NCBI GenBank assembly: GCA_016716905.1
Contig: JADJUS010000003.1
Span: forward strand, 731,308 to 795,307
Origin: Acidobacteriota bacterium
Lineage (GTDB): Bacteria; Acidobacteriota; Vicinamibacteria; Vicinamibacterales; SCN-69-37
Direction: 5' to 3'
DNA: 64,000 bases
Shown: positions 25,192-33,465 of the stretch, in pieces
Layout of the letters: each line of letters starts with the position of its first letter
Numbering within the stretch: the first letter of the stretch is position 1
Notes under the pieces: generated by a model
The model's input: only the letters and a program-made list of their open reading frames with translations
The model's database searches: none
What the model was told of the DNA's origin: nothing
Made by a program: the position numbers and the translations under genes

Positions 25192-26090
25192 TGGACACAC
25201 ATACCGTTGACCTCTCGCGACTGATCGCGATCATCGCCGAAGAGGTGCTGGCCGCGTCGCGGCGTCCCGCGACGAACTGCGACTGCCACTCGGTCAATGA
25301 AGACTGCTGCCCGACGCGCCTGCAGGGAGCGATCGATGCGGGAGCCGTGCGGTTCGGCGTCCATGCGGTCGGCGGCGCGCCCGACGTGGTCTCGGGGTTG
25401 ATCGACCACACGCTACTCAAACCTGACGCGACGCGGCCCGAGATGGAGAAGTTGTGCCGGGAGGCCGCCGAGTTCCGCTTCGCGACCGTGTGTGTGAATC
25501 CGGCGTGGGTGGCGTTCTGCGCCGCCCAGCTCAGGCACACACCGGTCGGCGTATGCACGGTCGTGGGCTTTCCACTGGGGGCGACCACCTCGGATGTCAA
25601 GAACTACGAAACGCGCCGCGTGATCTTCGATGGTGCGCGTGAAGTGGACATGGTCATCAACATCGGCGCGCTCAAGAGCGGCGATGTGCGCACGGTGGAG
25701 CGCGACATCGAGGCGGTGACGCAGCCGTGTCGTGACGCGGGCGTGGTGAGCAAAGTGATCATTGAAGCCGCGTACCTCTCCGATGAAGAGAAGGTGACCG
25801 CGTGCACGCTCGCAAAGGCGGCGGGCGCAGACTTCGTCAAGACGTCCACAGGATTCGGTCCAGGCGGTGCGACGGTGGCCGACGTGGCGCTCATGCGCCG
25901 TGTGGTGGGCGCCGACATGGGCGTCAAGGCGGCCGGCGGCGTTCGAGATCTCGAAGGCCTCAAGGCGATGGTGGCGGCCGGCGCCACGCGCGTGGGCGCC
26001 AGCGCCGGCGTCAAGATCGTGCAGCAGTCGCGCAGCGGCGAGCCGGCGGCACCGGCCGCACCGGTGCCCGTCCTCAAGTCCGCGTATTAG
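25191..26090 (+). CDS. deoC: Deoxyribose-phosphate aldolase with cysteine-rich N-terminal extension
   Basis: A 299-residue protein. Residues 65-290 form the DeoC barrel: LIDHTLLKPDAT, the Schiff-base lysine in ADFVKTSTGFGPGGAT, and MGVKAAGGVRDL. It cleaves 2-deoxyribose-5-phosphate to acetaldehyde and glyceraldehyde-3-phosphate. The first 60 residues are extra, with the cluster CDCHSVNEDCCP and AIDAGAVRFG, and are unlike ordinary DeoC. GTG overlaps the rpiB stop by one base (TAGTG). The 3' end overlaps mscS tail-to-tail by 17 bases. Confidence 0.92.
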   Translation: MDTHTVDLSRLIAIIAEEVLAASRRPATNCDCHSVNEDCCPTRLQGAIDAGAVRFGVHAVGGAPDVVSGLIDHTLLKPDATRPEMEKLCREAAEFRFATVCVNPAWVAFCAAQLRHTPVGVCTVVGFPLGATTSDVKNYETRRVIFDGAREVDMVINIGALKSGDVRTVERDIEAVTQPCRDAGVVSKVIIEAAYLSDEEKVTACTLAKAAGADFVKTSTGFGPGGATVADVALMRRVVGADMGVKAAGGVRDLEGLKAMVAAGATRVGASAGVKIVQQSRSGEPAAPAAPVPVLKSAY

Positions 26091-26976
26091 CGTTGTCGGA
26101 GAGCGCCGCTTCCGCGGCCAGGTGACGCGCCAGGGCGTCGCGCTGAGGGAACGGAATCTCGATGCCCGCGCCCTCAAACGCCTTCTTGAGCAAGCGCCGA
26201 AACTCGCGCGCCGTCTCCCATTGCTTCAGCGGCAGTGTCTTCATGCGGACGCGAATGGTCACCGAGGACTCCCCAAACCCTTCGATGCCAATCACCTCGA
26301 GCGGTTCGAGCATGGCCGGCCCATGTGATGCCGAGAGTCGCATCTGCTCCGAGACGTGCTGCATCACATTCACCACTTCATCGGTATCGTGTTTGTAGGC
26401 GACCTGAATGTCGAGCAGCGCGTACGCGTAGTCCTTGCTCAGGTTCGCGAGCGTGGTGACGCCGCCACACGGGAACACGTGCACCGCGCCGCTCTGGTCG
26501 CGCAGCACGATGGTGCGCAGGTTGATGGCTTCCACGAGCCCGCCGGTCCCGTTGATCTGGGCGACGTCACCGACGCGCACCTGGTTTTCGAGGATGAGGA
26601 AGAACCCGCCGATGACGTCTTTCACCAACGTCTGCGCACCGAACCCCACGGCGAGGCCCAGGATGCCCGCGCCGGTGAGGATAGGCATGATGTTGATTCG
26701 CAACTCCTGAAGGACCATCAGCGTCGCGACTGCCGCGATCAATACGCCGGCGACGTTGCGGAGCAGGTTGCCCAGGGTCTTCGCACGTTTGCCGGATTCG
26801 CTTCCGTTGGGGTCGTGTCCGTCGGCCAGGTACTGTTCAAGCCGCCTGACGCCCGCGCGCATAAAGCGGAGCACCAGAAGCGCGAGAAGGACGACCAGCA
26901 GGATGCGGACCGCCGCGCCGAGTGACGTCACCGCCCACGCAGGCGTCTGGGCAACGATCCGGTTTAGAAACTCCAT
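26074..26976 (-). CDS. Small-conductance mechanosensitive channel (MscS family)
   Basis: A 300-residue protein with an N-terminal membrane region and the pore-lining TM3/beta-domain signature GAGILGLAVGFGAQTLVKDVIGGFFLILENQ followed by VGDVAQINGTGGLVEAINLRT. It acts as a pressure-release valve on hypo-osmotic shock. The ATG lies just downstream of a strong terminator (26996-27039), so it is transcribed separately from the regulator upstream. Confidence 0.9.
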   Translation of the reverse strand: MEFLNRIVAQTPAWAVTSLGAAVRILLVVLLALLVLRFMRAGVRRLEQYLADGHDPNGSESGKRAKTLGNLLRNVAGVLIAAVATLMVLQELRINIMPILTGAGILGLAVGFGAQTLVKDVIGGFFLILENQVRVGDVAQINGTGGLVEAINLRTIVLRDQSGAVHVFPCGGVTTLANLSKDYAYALLDIQVAYKHDTDEVVNVMQHVSEQMRLSASHGPAMLEPLEVIGIEGFGESSVTIRVRMKTLPLKQWETAREFRRLLKKAFEGAGIEIPFPQRDALARHLAAEAALSDNANTRT

Positions 26977-26995
26977 GCCCTAAGGATAGCGGTAC

Positions 26996-27039
26996 AAAAA
27001 AAGAACGGGGCGACTGCGGCCTTCCCGCAATCGCCCCGT
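26996..27039 (-). terminator. Rho-independent terminator after the response regulator gene
   Basis: Stem 27025-27039 pairs with 27005-27019 (acggggcgactgcgg, one mismatch) around a five-base loop. On the minus strand it is followed by TTCTTTTTTT. This is a strong intrinsic terminator for the leftward operon. Confidence 0.85.
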
Positions 27040-27086
27040 ATGTGTGCGTATGGACCCCAGGACCCCGGGACTCCCGGACCCCGACG

Positions 27087-27788
27087 TTACTTGATTGGCT
27101 CTCCCGACGTGGTCAAGCCGTGACGTTCCAGCCGGCGATAGAGGGCCGACCGGCTGAGGCCGAGGGCCCGCGCCGCGCGGCTGACATTGCCGCGCGCCCG
27201 CTGCATGGCGCCGCGCACGAGCTGGCCTTCCACCTCGCGCAGGCGCATGACTTCAAACGAGACAGGCGCCGCCCCGTCGGACGCCGCGGTGGCGGCGAGC
27301 TGGGCCTCAAGCTCCACCACCCGCCGCAGGGCCTGGCCCAGTTCGGCCTGTGAACGCAGCGTCGCGATCAGCCGCGCATCGTCAAAGGGCTTCTCAACGA
27401 AGTCCTTCGCGCCGCGGCGCATGGCCTCGAGTGCGAGGCCGATTGAACTCCACGCCGTCATCACGGTGATGGGGAGCGCGGGGTCGAGTTGGTGCAGCCG
27501 GCCCACGAGGTCGAGTCCCTGCTCGCCGTTGGTGCGGCCCTGTTCAAAGTTGAGGTCCACGAGGGCTGCGTGCACGGTTTGTGTGCGCGCGATCTCGATG
27601 GCCTGCGCGGGTGTTGTGGCGCCGATGGTAGTCAGCCCGTCCGACTCCAGGAGGAGGCGGACGGCTTCGATGACGTCGTGCTGGTCATCAGCCACGAGGA
27701 TCCGCAGGCGTGCGGCGCGTGGCTGAAGGCGGGGTGCGAATGACGCTGTGGCTTCGGCCACAGCGCCGGTCTGCATCATCGTGCTCAC
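27087..27788 (-). CDS. Response regulator with Fis-type HTH (ActR/RegA-like)
   Basis: A 233-residue protein. The receiver domain (about 28-150) has the acidic pair VADDQ, the phosphoacceptor in HAALVDLNFEQ, the switch Thr in VMTAWSS and Lys in VEKPFDD. A short linker leads to a C-terminal Fis-like helix-turn-helix (NVSRAARALGLSRSALYRRL) without the NtrC AAA+ domain. GTG 27788 has GGAG four bases upstream. No sensor kinase is adjacent. Co-directional with exporter genes it may control. Confidence 0.88.
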   Translation of the reverse strand: MSTMMQTGAVAEATASFAPRLQPRAARLRILVADDQHDVIEAVRLLLESDGLTTIGATTPAQAIEIARTQTVHAALVDLNFEQGRTNGEQGLDLVGRLHQLDPALPITVMTAWSSIGLALEAMRRGAKDFVEKPFDDARLIATLRSQAELGQALRRVVELEAQLAATAASDGAAPVSFEVMRLREVEGQLVRGAMQRARGNVSRAARALGLSRSALYRRLERHGLTTSGEPIK

Positions 27789-27816
27789 TGGACTCCCTCA
27801 ATAACGAACGTGAAAC

Positions 27817-28560
27817 TCACTGACCGAGGTGAAAACCGCTTTCTTCAAGATCCTTCTGTCCTGTCCGCGCGGCATCTTCCTCCACGACGCGACCGTCGAA
27901 GAGATGGATGGAGCGCTCCGCGTTCCGGGCGTAGCGGGGGTCATGCGTGACCATGCAGATGGTCGCGCCTTCTCTGTGCAGCTCATGCAGGAGCTCCATG
28001 ACGGCTTCGCCGTTCTTGGAGTCCAGGTTGCCGGTGGGTTCGTCCGCCAGCAGGATGGAAGGGGAGCCGCCGACGGCACGCGCCACCGCGACACGCTGCT
28101 GCTGACCGCCAGAGAGCTGGCTGGGCAGATGCTTCGCGCGGTGCGACATGCCGACCTTTTCGAGCGCGGCCATGACGCGCTCCTTCCGTTCGGCCGTCTT
28201 CATGCCCCGGTAGGTGAGGGGCAGTTCGACGTTTTCGTAGACCGTGAGGTCGCCGATCAGGTTGAAGCTCTGGAACACGAACCCGATCTCACGATTGCGC
28301 ACGCGGGCGCGTTCGGAGAGCGGCAGGTCGGCTACCGACCGGGTGTTGAGAATGTAGGTGCCCTCGCTGGGCGTGTCGAGCAATCCGAGGATGGAGAGCA
28401 GGGTCGACTTGCCGCAGCCCGACGGGCCGGCAATCGAAATGTACTCGCCGCGCTGGATTTCCAGATGGATGCCCGCAAGCGCGTGGGTCTCCACTTCGTC
28501 GGTGTAAAAGACTTTCGTCACGCCATCAAGCTGGATCAGCGGCTGTCCCGGAGTACTCAT
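27817..28560 (-). CDS. ABC transporter ATP-binding protein (MacB/LolD type)
   Basis: A 247-residue ATPase with Walker A GPSGCGKST, Q-loop FVFQSFNLIGDLTVYENVEL typical of MacB/LolD transporters, signature LSGGQQQRVAVARA, Walker B ILLADEPTGNLDS and switch MVTHD. It follows the membrane-fusion protein gene by 44 bp and precedes the regulator by 28 bp. A FtsX/MacB permease would be expected but none is present here. Confidence 0.92.
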   Translation of the reverse strand: MSTPGQPLIQLDGVTKVFYTDEVETHALAGIHLEIQRGEYISIAGPSGCGKSTLLSILGLLDTPSEGTYILNTRSVADLPLSERARVRNREIGFVFQSFNLIGDLTVYENVELPLTYRGMKTAERKERVMAALEKVGMSHRAKHLPSQLSGGQQQRVAVARAVGGSPSILLADEPTGNLDSKNGEAVMELLHELHREGATICMVTHDPRYARNAERSIHLFDGRVVEEDAARTGQKDLEESGFHLGQ

Positions 28561-28604
28561 GTGTCTGCCCTCTCATAGAGGCCACTCGTGGCCTGCGTTA
28601 ACTG

Positions 28605-29870
28605 TTACCGTCTGCCGATTCTTACCCGGTCGAACGCCTCATACGCGGCCATGTCCGACAACACCACTTCATCGCCTTCGTTCAGGCCTTCGATAATCTG
28701 CACCTCGGCGACCGATGACACGCCGAGTTTCACTCGCACCCGAACCGCTTCGTTGTCGGCGCCCACCCGGTAGAGCTGAATCGTGGCGTCATCCTGGCTG
28801 AACGACGGGCGCTGCACCTTCAAGACGTTATCGAGCCGTTGGAGTTCAATCGTGCCATCCACACTCAGGTCCGGCCGCGCACTCTGTGGCATGACGCCGG
28901 TCATGGTCACATCCACGCCTACCGTGCCGCTCTGGGCTGCGGGATCGATACGCGCCACAATGCCGGTCACGGTGCCGTTGCGCGTATCCACCACCGCCGT
29001 CTGGCCCAGCCGCACATCCCGAATCTGCGTCTCGGACACCCGAATCTGCGCCTTGAGCCTTGACGGGTCCGCCACGCGTGCGATGTTCGTGCCGCCGCCG
29101 ACCTGCTGGCCCACTTCCACCGGCACCACCTGTAAGACACCGTTCATGCCCGCCTTGACTCGCAAGTCGCCAAGGTTCCGGCTCTGCAGGTCATACGCGT
29201 TCTTCAGCGTGGTGACATCCGCTTCCTGCGGCGCGATTTGAGAGATCTCACTTTCGCGGTTCATCGCCAACCGCTTCTCCTCGAGCGCGAGCGCGTTTTT
29301 CATGCGCGTCACCCGCGCCTCGCTTTGCTTCAACTGCAGGGCCGCAAACAAGCCCAGCTTGTTCAACTCAAGGTCCGCCGCGTACTGGAGCTCCTGCTGC
29401 TCCAAATCTGACTTCGCATTCGCGACGAGCGTCTCGAGCTGCAATCGCTGCGTGCTCAAATCGGCCCTCCGGTTCTTCAACGCCGCTTCCGCCGACCGCC
29501 ATCGCAGCTCCGCCGACGTGACTGCCTCGCGAAGGTCGGGGTTGCTCAACTCCAGAATCACCGAGTCCGGCTTCACGATCGAACCGGCCTGCAGCACGAT
29601 CCGTTCAACCCGCCCCGATGTCGTGGCGGTAATCCACCGGATGTCTTCCGGCACCAATGTGCCCGACCCCTTGACCTCTCGAACCAGCGGGCCACGAATG
29701 ACTTTGCCCGTCCAGGCCGCATTGGCATCCACGGTGGGCGCGGCCGGCTTCAGGTTCATCACCCAGGCTGAAATCCCGATGAGGACCAGCACGCCGATCA
29801 CGGCCAGAATGGTCTGCCGCTGTTTCTTCCGTTTCAGAATCGCAGGGTCGCGCTTTACATCCATCGCCAT
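28605..29870 (-). CDS. Periplasmic adaptor (HlyD/RND membrane-fusion protein)
   Basis: A 421-residue protein with an N-terminal transmembrane anchor (QTILAVIGVLVLIGISAWVM). A lipoyl-like half-motif (ATTSGRVERIVLQAGSIV) comes next, then a long coiled coil (about 115-225), the second half (LRVKAGMNGVLQVVPVEVGQQV) and beta-barrel domains ending EGLNEGDEVVLSD. It would link an inner-membrane ABC permease to an outer-membrane channel. It heads the leftward operon; the region upstream shows no clear promoter. Confidence 0.88.
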   Translation of the reverse strand: MAMDVKRDPAILKRKKQRQTILAVIGVLVLIGISAWVMNLKPAAPTVDANAAWTGKVIRGPLVREVKGSGTLVPEDIRWITATTSGRVERIVLQAGSIVKPDSVILELSNPDLREAVTSAELRWRSAEAALKNRRADLSTQRLQLETLVANAKSDLEQQELQYAADLELNKLGLFAALQLKQSEARVTRMKNALALEEKRLAMNRESEISQIAPQEADVTTLKNAYDLQSRNLGDLRVKAGMNGVLQVVPVEVGQQVGGGTNIARVADPSRLKAQIRVSETQIRDVRLGQTAVVDTRNGTVTGIVARIDPAAQSGTVGVDVTMTGVMPQSARPDLSVDGTIELQRLDNVLKVQRPSFSQDDATIQLYRVGADNEAVRVRVKLGVSSVAEVQIIEGLNEGDEVVLSDMAAYEAFDRVRIGRR

Positions 29871-30094
29871 GCCCGTATCTTATGCAAGAGTCGGGGCATC
29901 TTTGGCCATCTTGCCCTAAGTTCCGTGTTTACAACGACTTAATCGTCAGTTGCCTCCATCCCGATTTCCTGAAAGCGGCGCGCTTTCGGGAAACCTGAAT
30001 CCCGGAAGCGGTGATGTCCACCCCCGGGCAGAAACTTCGGTTGACCCTTTGACGGCCATTTGGGCCAGTTGGTTGACCGTGGCACCATGTCGCG

Positions 30095-31168
30095 ATGCCG
30101 TCGCTGCACGATTTGGGCTGGAACGATCACTTCGCCAAAGCCTACGAGGCGTTCGCGGGCCCAGGCGTCCTGCCCGGCCGGGTGGCGCTTGAACACAACC
30201 ACGTCTATCGAGTCATCACCGAGTCTGGTGAACTGCTGGCCGAAGCCACCGGGCGGATGAAGCACCTGGCCGAGGGCCGCCACGAGTTGCCGGCCGTGGG
30301 CGACTGGGTCGCGCTGCGCATCGAGGAAGCCGGTGATCGCGCGCTCATCAAGGCTGTGCTGCCGCGCCTGGGCAAGTTCTCGCGCAAGAGCGCGGGCGAG
30401 TGGACAGACGAGCAGGTGGTGGCGGCAAATATCGACACGGTCTTCCTGGTCACGGGGCTCGACGGCGACTTCAACCCGCGCCGGATCGAACGCTACCTGC
30501 TGCTGGCCCAGCAGAGCCAGGCGCGGCCGGTGATCATTCTTAACAAGGCCGATCTGGCTGACGATGTGGCAGAGGCGGTGGCGATGATCGGCGACATGGC
30601 CAACGGCATCCCGGTCCTTGCGATCAGTGCGGCTGACGGCAGGGGCTTCGAGGCGCTTCAGCCGTACCTGGGCGTGGGACAGACAGTGGCGCTCCTCGGC
30701 TCGTCAGGCGCGGGCAAGTCGAGCATCGTCAATCGGCTGGTGGGTGAGGCGGTGCTGCCCACACGGTCGGTGAGGGAATCCGACAGCCGCGGGCGCCATG
30801 CCAGCGTGCACCGTCAGCTGATTGCCTTGCCGATGGGCGGTCTGGTGATCGACACGCCTGGGATGCGCGAACTGCAGCTGTGGGGCACCGAGCACGGGAT
30901 CGCCGAGACGTTTGACGACGTCGCGGCGATCGGCGAGCGGTGCCGCTTCCGTGATTGCCGGCATCTGAAGGAGCCCGGGTGCGCCGTCAAGGGCGCGGTC
31001 GCCGACGGCACGCTGGATGCGCTGCGGTACGACAGCTTCGTGAAGTTGCAGGACGAACGCGCGGCGCTCGAACGCCGCCTCGACGAACGTGCCCTGCTCG
31101 AGCAGAAGCGGGCCAGCAAGGTCATGGGCAGGGCGCTCAAATCGATGCAGAAAGACCGCGGACGTTGA
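30095..31168 (+). CDS. rsgA: Ribosome small-subunit-dependent GTPase A
   Basis: A 357-residue circularly permuted GTPase acting in late 30S assembly. An OB domain is followed by G4 (NKAD, 150-153) ahead of G1 (GSSGAGKSS, 202-210) and G3 (DTPG, 253-256), the RsgA order. The zinc-binding domain has C283, C288, H290 and C296 (RCRFRDCRH, EPGC). The charged C-terminus (RASKVMGRALKSMQKDR) is rRNA-binding-like. Confidence 0.95.
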   Translation: MPSLHDLGWNDHFAKAYEAFAGPGVLPGRVALEHNHVYRVITESGELLAEATGRMKHLAEGRHELPAVGDWVALRIEEAGDRALIKAVLPRLGKFSRKSAGEWTDEQVVAANIDTVFLVTGLDGDFNPRRIERYLLLAQQSQARPVIILNKADLADDVAEAVAMIGDMANGIPVLAISAADGRGFEALQPYLGVGQTVALLGSSGAGKSSIVNRLVGEAVLPTRSVRESDSRGRHASVHRQLIALPMGGLVIDTPGMRELQLWGTEHGIAETFDDVAAIGERCRFRDCRHLKEPGCAVKGAVADGTLDALRYDSFVKLQDERAALERRLDERALLEQKRASKVMGRALKSMQKDRGR

Positions 31169-31255
31169 AGGCCGAGTCCCGACCGCCGTTCACCGACCGC
31201 GGGCGGCACACGCGCGCCGGCGCCGTATAGGGTGCGAAGGGTCTGGGGGGAGACA

Positions 31256-32194
31256 ATGACAACAGCTCAGCAGGGCGAACCGCTTCTGGTTCGGGATGCC
31301 CGCAAGAAGTTCGGTGATGTCGAGGCGCTCGCGGGTGCGTCGCTCGAGGTGCGCCGGGGCGAACTGGTCGGCCTGCTCGGGCCGAACGGCGCCGGCAAGA
31401 CCACGATGATTCGGGCGATCGCCGGCCGCGTGGCCCTGGACTCGGGGAGCATCCAGTTGTTCGGCCGCACGGTGACTGCGCGCGACCCCCGGCCTGAGAT
31501 CGGTGTGGTGCCGCAGGAACTCGCCGTCTACAGCCTGCTCACGGCCCGCGAAAATCTTGAGGCCTTCGGCGTGTTGTACGGCGTGCAAGGCGCCGATCTC
31601 AAGACCCGCGTCGAGTGGGCGCTCGAGTGGTCCGACTTGAAGGACCGCGCCAAGGAACCGGTGAAGCGGTTCTCAGGCGGAATGAAACGGCGTTTGAACA
31701 TCGCCATCGGCCTCATGCATTCGCCTGCCATCGTGCTGCTCGACGAGCCGACGGTTGGCGTGGATCCGCAAAGCCGCGAGCGAATCTACGAGATGCTCGC
31801 CAGCCTCCAGGCCTCTGGCGTCGGCGTCGTCCTGACCACCCATCACCTGGAAGAAGCCGAGCGCCGCTGTGAGCGCATCGTGATCATCGACCACGGGCGC
31901 ATCGTGGCGGCGGGGACGCTCGGCGAACTGCTGGCGGCCGCGCGTTCCGGAGGCCGCACGTTGACGATGGTGCTGGAAGGGCCGTGGCCGGCTGGCGTTG
32001 CTGTGCCTGAAGGATTCAGTCTGTCGGCCGATCGCCTGACCGTGACCGTCGCGGTGGAGGATGGCGGACGGGGCGTGGCGGCACGCATCGACACGGTGAC
32101 CGGGCTCGGTGCCAGGGTGCAGGACCTTTCGTTGGCAGGCGCCTCGCTGCAGGACGTCTTTATCGGCCTCACCGGCCGGGAGTTGCGCGAATGA
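31256..32194 (+). CDS. ABC-2 type transporter ATP-binding protein
   Basis: A 312-residue ATPase with Walker A GPNGAGKTT, Q-loop VPQELAVYSLLTARENL, signature FSGGMKRRLNIAIGL, Walker B VLLDEPTVGVDPQSR and switch LTTHH. The C-terminal 100 residues are the extension seen in CcmA/YhiH-like exporters. GGGGGGAG precedes ATG 31256. It overlaps the permease gene by four bases, forming an exporter pair; the cargo is unknown. Confidence 0.92.
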   Translation: MTTAQQGEPLLVRDARKKFGDVEALAGASLEVRRGELVGLLGPNGAGKTTMIRAIAGRVALDSGSIQLFGRTVTARDPRPEIGVVPQELAVYSLLTARENLEAFGVLYGVQGADLKTRVEWALEWSDLKDRAKEPVKRFSGGMKRRLNIAIGLMHSPAIVLLDEPTVGVDPQSRERIYEMLASLQASGVGVVLTTHHLEEAERRCERIVIIDHGRIVAAGTLGELLAAARSGGRTLTMVLEGPWPAGVAVPEGFSLSADRLTVTVAVEDGGRGVAARIDTVTGLGARVQDLSLAGASLQDVFIGLTGRELRE

Positions 32195-33465
32195 TTCTCC
32201 TCACGTTCCTTCGCATCCATTGGATCGGCATGAAGCGCGACCGCGTCGTGCAGGCGCTCACGTTCCTGCTGCCGATCATGTTCTTCTCGATCTTCGCCGC
32301 GGTCTTCAGCAATCAGTCTGACCCGATGAGCAAAGTGCGCGTCGCGGTGGTGGACGAGGATCAGACCCCGTATTCGCAGCAGCTCATGAAAGCGTTGATG
32401 GCGGAAGGGTCGCTCGACGTGCGCGTCACTGCGACACGCGAAGGCGGCAACGGCGCCACGCTCGATCGTCCGGCCGCTGAAGCGCTGGTCCGGAACGGCG
32501 ATCTGCCTGTGGCCGTGATCCTTCCCAAGGGCATCGGCGCCGCAGGGATGTTTCCAACCGGCGACGCGAATCAGGTTCGCCCCAAGGTATTGCTTCTGGC
32601 TGATGTGTCGGACCCCGTGGCGCCGCAAGTGGTGTCAGGGATGCTCCAGAAGGTGGCGTTCACCGCGGCCCCGCAGACCATGGCCGTCGAAGGCATGACG
32701 ATGTTCGAGAAGTACACGGGGCCCATGACCGACTCGCAGCGAAGCATGGTCGATGCATGGAAGCGGGGGGAAGGACCGGCGATTGCGTCAGGATCCAGCA
32801 GTGAGAGCGCCGTGGGCCTTCCGGTGGAAGTGGTCAACGTCATGCAGCCGGAGCAGGGCGACACCTCGATGGTCTCGTTTTACGCGGCCGGCATTGGCGT
32901 GATGTTCCTGCTGTTTTCGTGCTCGGGCGCCGGCGGCACGCTCCTCGAGGAAGAGGAGTCGGGCACGCTCGATCGCCTGATTGGGTCTCGCGCTGGGATG
33001 GGGGGCGTCCTCTTCGGCAAGTGGGTGTTCCTCATGCTCATGGGGATCTCACAACTCACGGTGATGTTTGCGTGGGGTCAATTGGTGTTTGGCCTCCCTC
33101 TGACCAGTCACCTGCCCGGCTTCTTCATCGTCACGCTCTTCACCGCAGCGGCGGCCGCGAGCTTTGGATTGGTGCTCGCCACGGTGAGCCGGTCGCGCGC
33201 GCAGTTGTCAGGGTTGTCGACGATCGTTATTCTGGCGATGTCCGCCGTTGGCGGCAGCATGTTTCCCAGGTTTCTGATGAGCGACACGATGCAGCAGTTC
33301 GGGTTGGTCACGTTTAATGCGTGGGCGCTCGACGCGTATTTGAAAGTGTTCTGGCGCGAGGTCCCGCTGTGGCAACTCTGGCCCCAGGTGGCGGTGTTGG
33401 CCGTGATTACGGGTGTGTTCCTGACGGCCTCACGTCTGCTGGCGCGCCGTTGGGAGACCACGTAG
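32191..33465 (+). CDS. ABC-2 type transporter permease (YhhJ/YbhR-like)
   Basis: A 424-residue permease. There is one N-terminal helix (ALTFLLPIMFFSIFAAVF) and a large extracytoplasmic domain (about 45-225) that starts VRVAVVDEDQTPYSQQL. Five C-terminal helices follow, with the ABC-2 signature LEEEESGTLDRLIGSRAGMGGVLFGK. It pairs with the preceding ATPase for drug or lipid export. The stop overlaps the next GTG by one base (TAGTG). Confidence 0.9.
   Translation: MILLTFLRIHWIGMKRDRVVQALTFLLPIMFFSIFAAVFSNQSDPMSKVRVAVVDEDQTPYSQQLMKALMAEGSLDVRVTATREGGNGATLDRPAAEALVRNGDLPVAVILPKGIGAAGMFPTGDANQVRPKVLLLADVSDPVAPQVVSGMLQKVAFTAAPQTMAVEGMTMFEKYTGPMTDSQRSMVDAWKRGEGPAIASGSSSESAVGLPVEVVNVMQPEQGDTSMVSFYAAGIGVMFLLFSCSGAGGTLLEEEESGTLDRLIGSRAGMGGVLFGKWVFLMLMGISQLTVMFAWGQLVFGLPLTSHLPGFFIVTLFTAAAAASFGLVLATVSRSRAQLSGLSTIVILAMSAVGGSMFPRFLMSDTMQQFGLVTFNAWALDAYLKVFWREVPLWQLWPQVAVLAVITGVFLTASRLLARRWETT

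Noticed and set aside
23932..25200. 422-codon minus-strand frame over hpt and rpiB
   Set aside because: Antisense to well-defined enzymes, with no signal peptide, motif or Shine-Dalgarno sequence.
29960..29995. tgaaagcg-gcg-cgctttcg hairpin upstream of rsgA, considered as a terminator or riboswitch
   Set aside because: Short stem, no T-tract on either strand, and no conserved riboswitch core.
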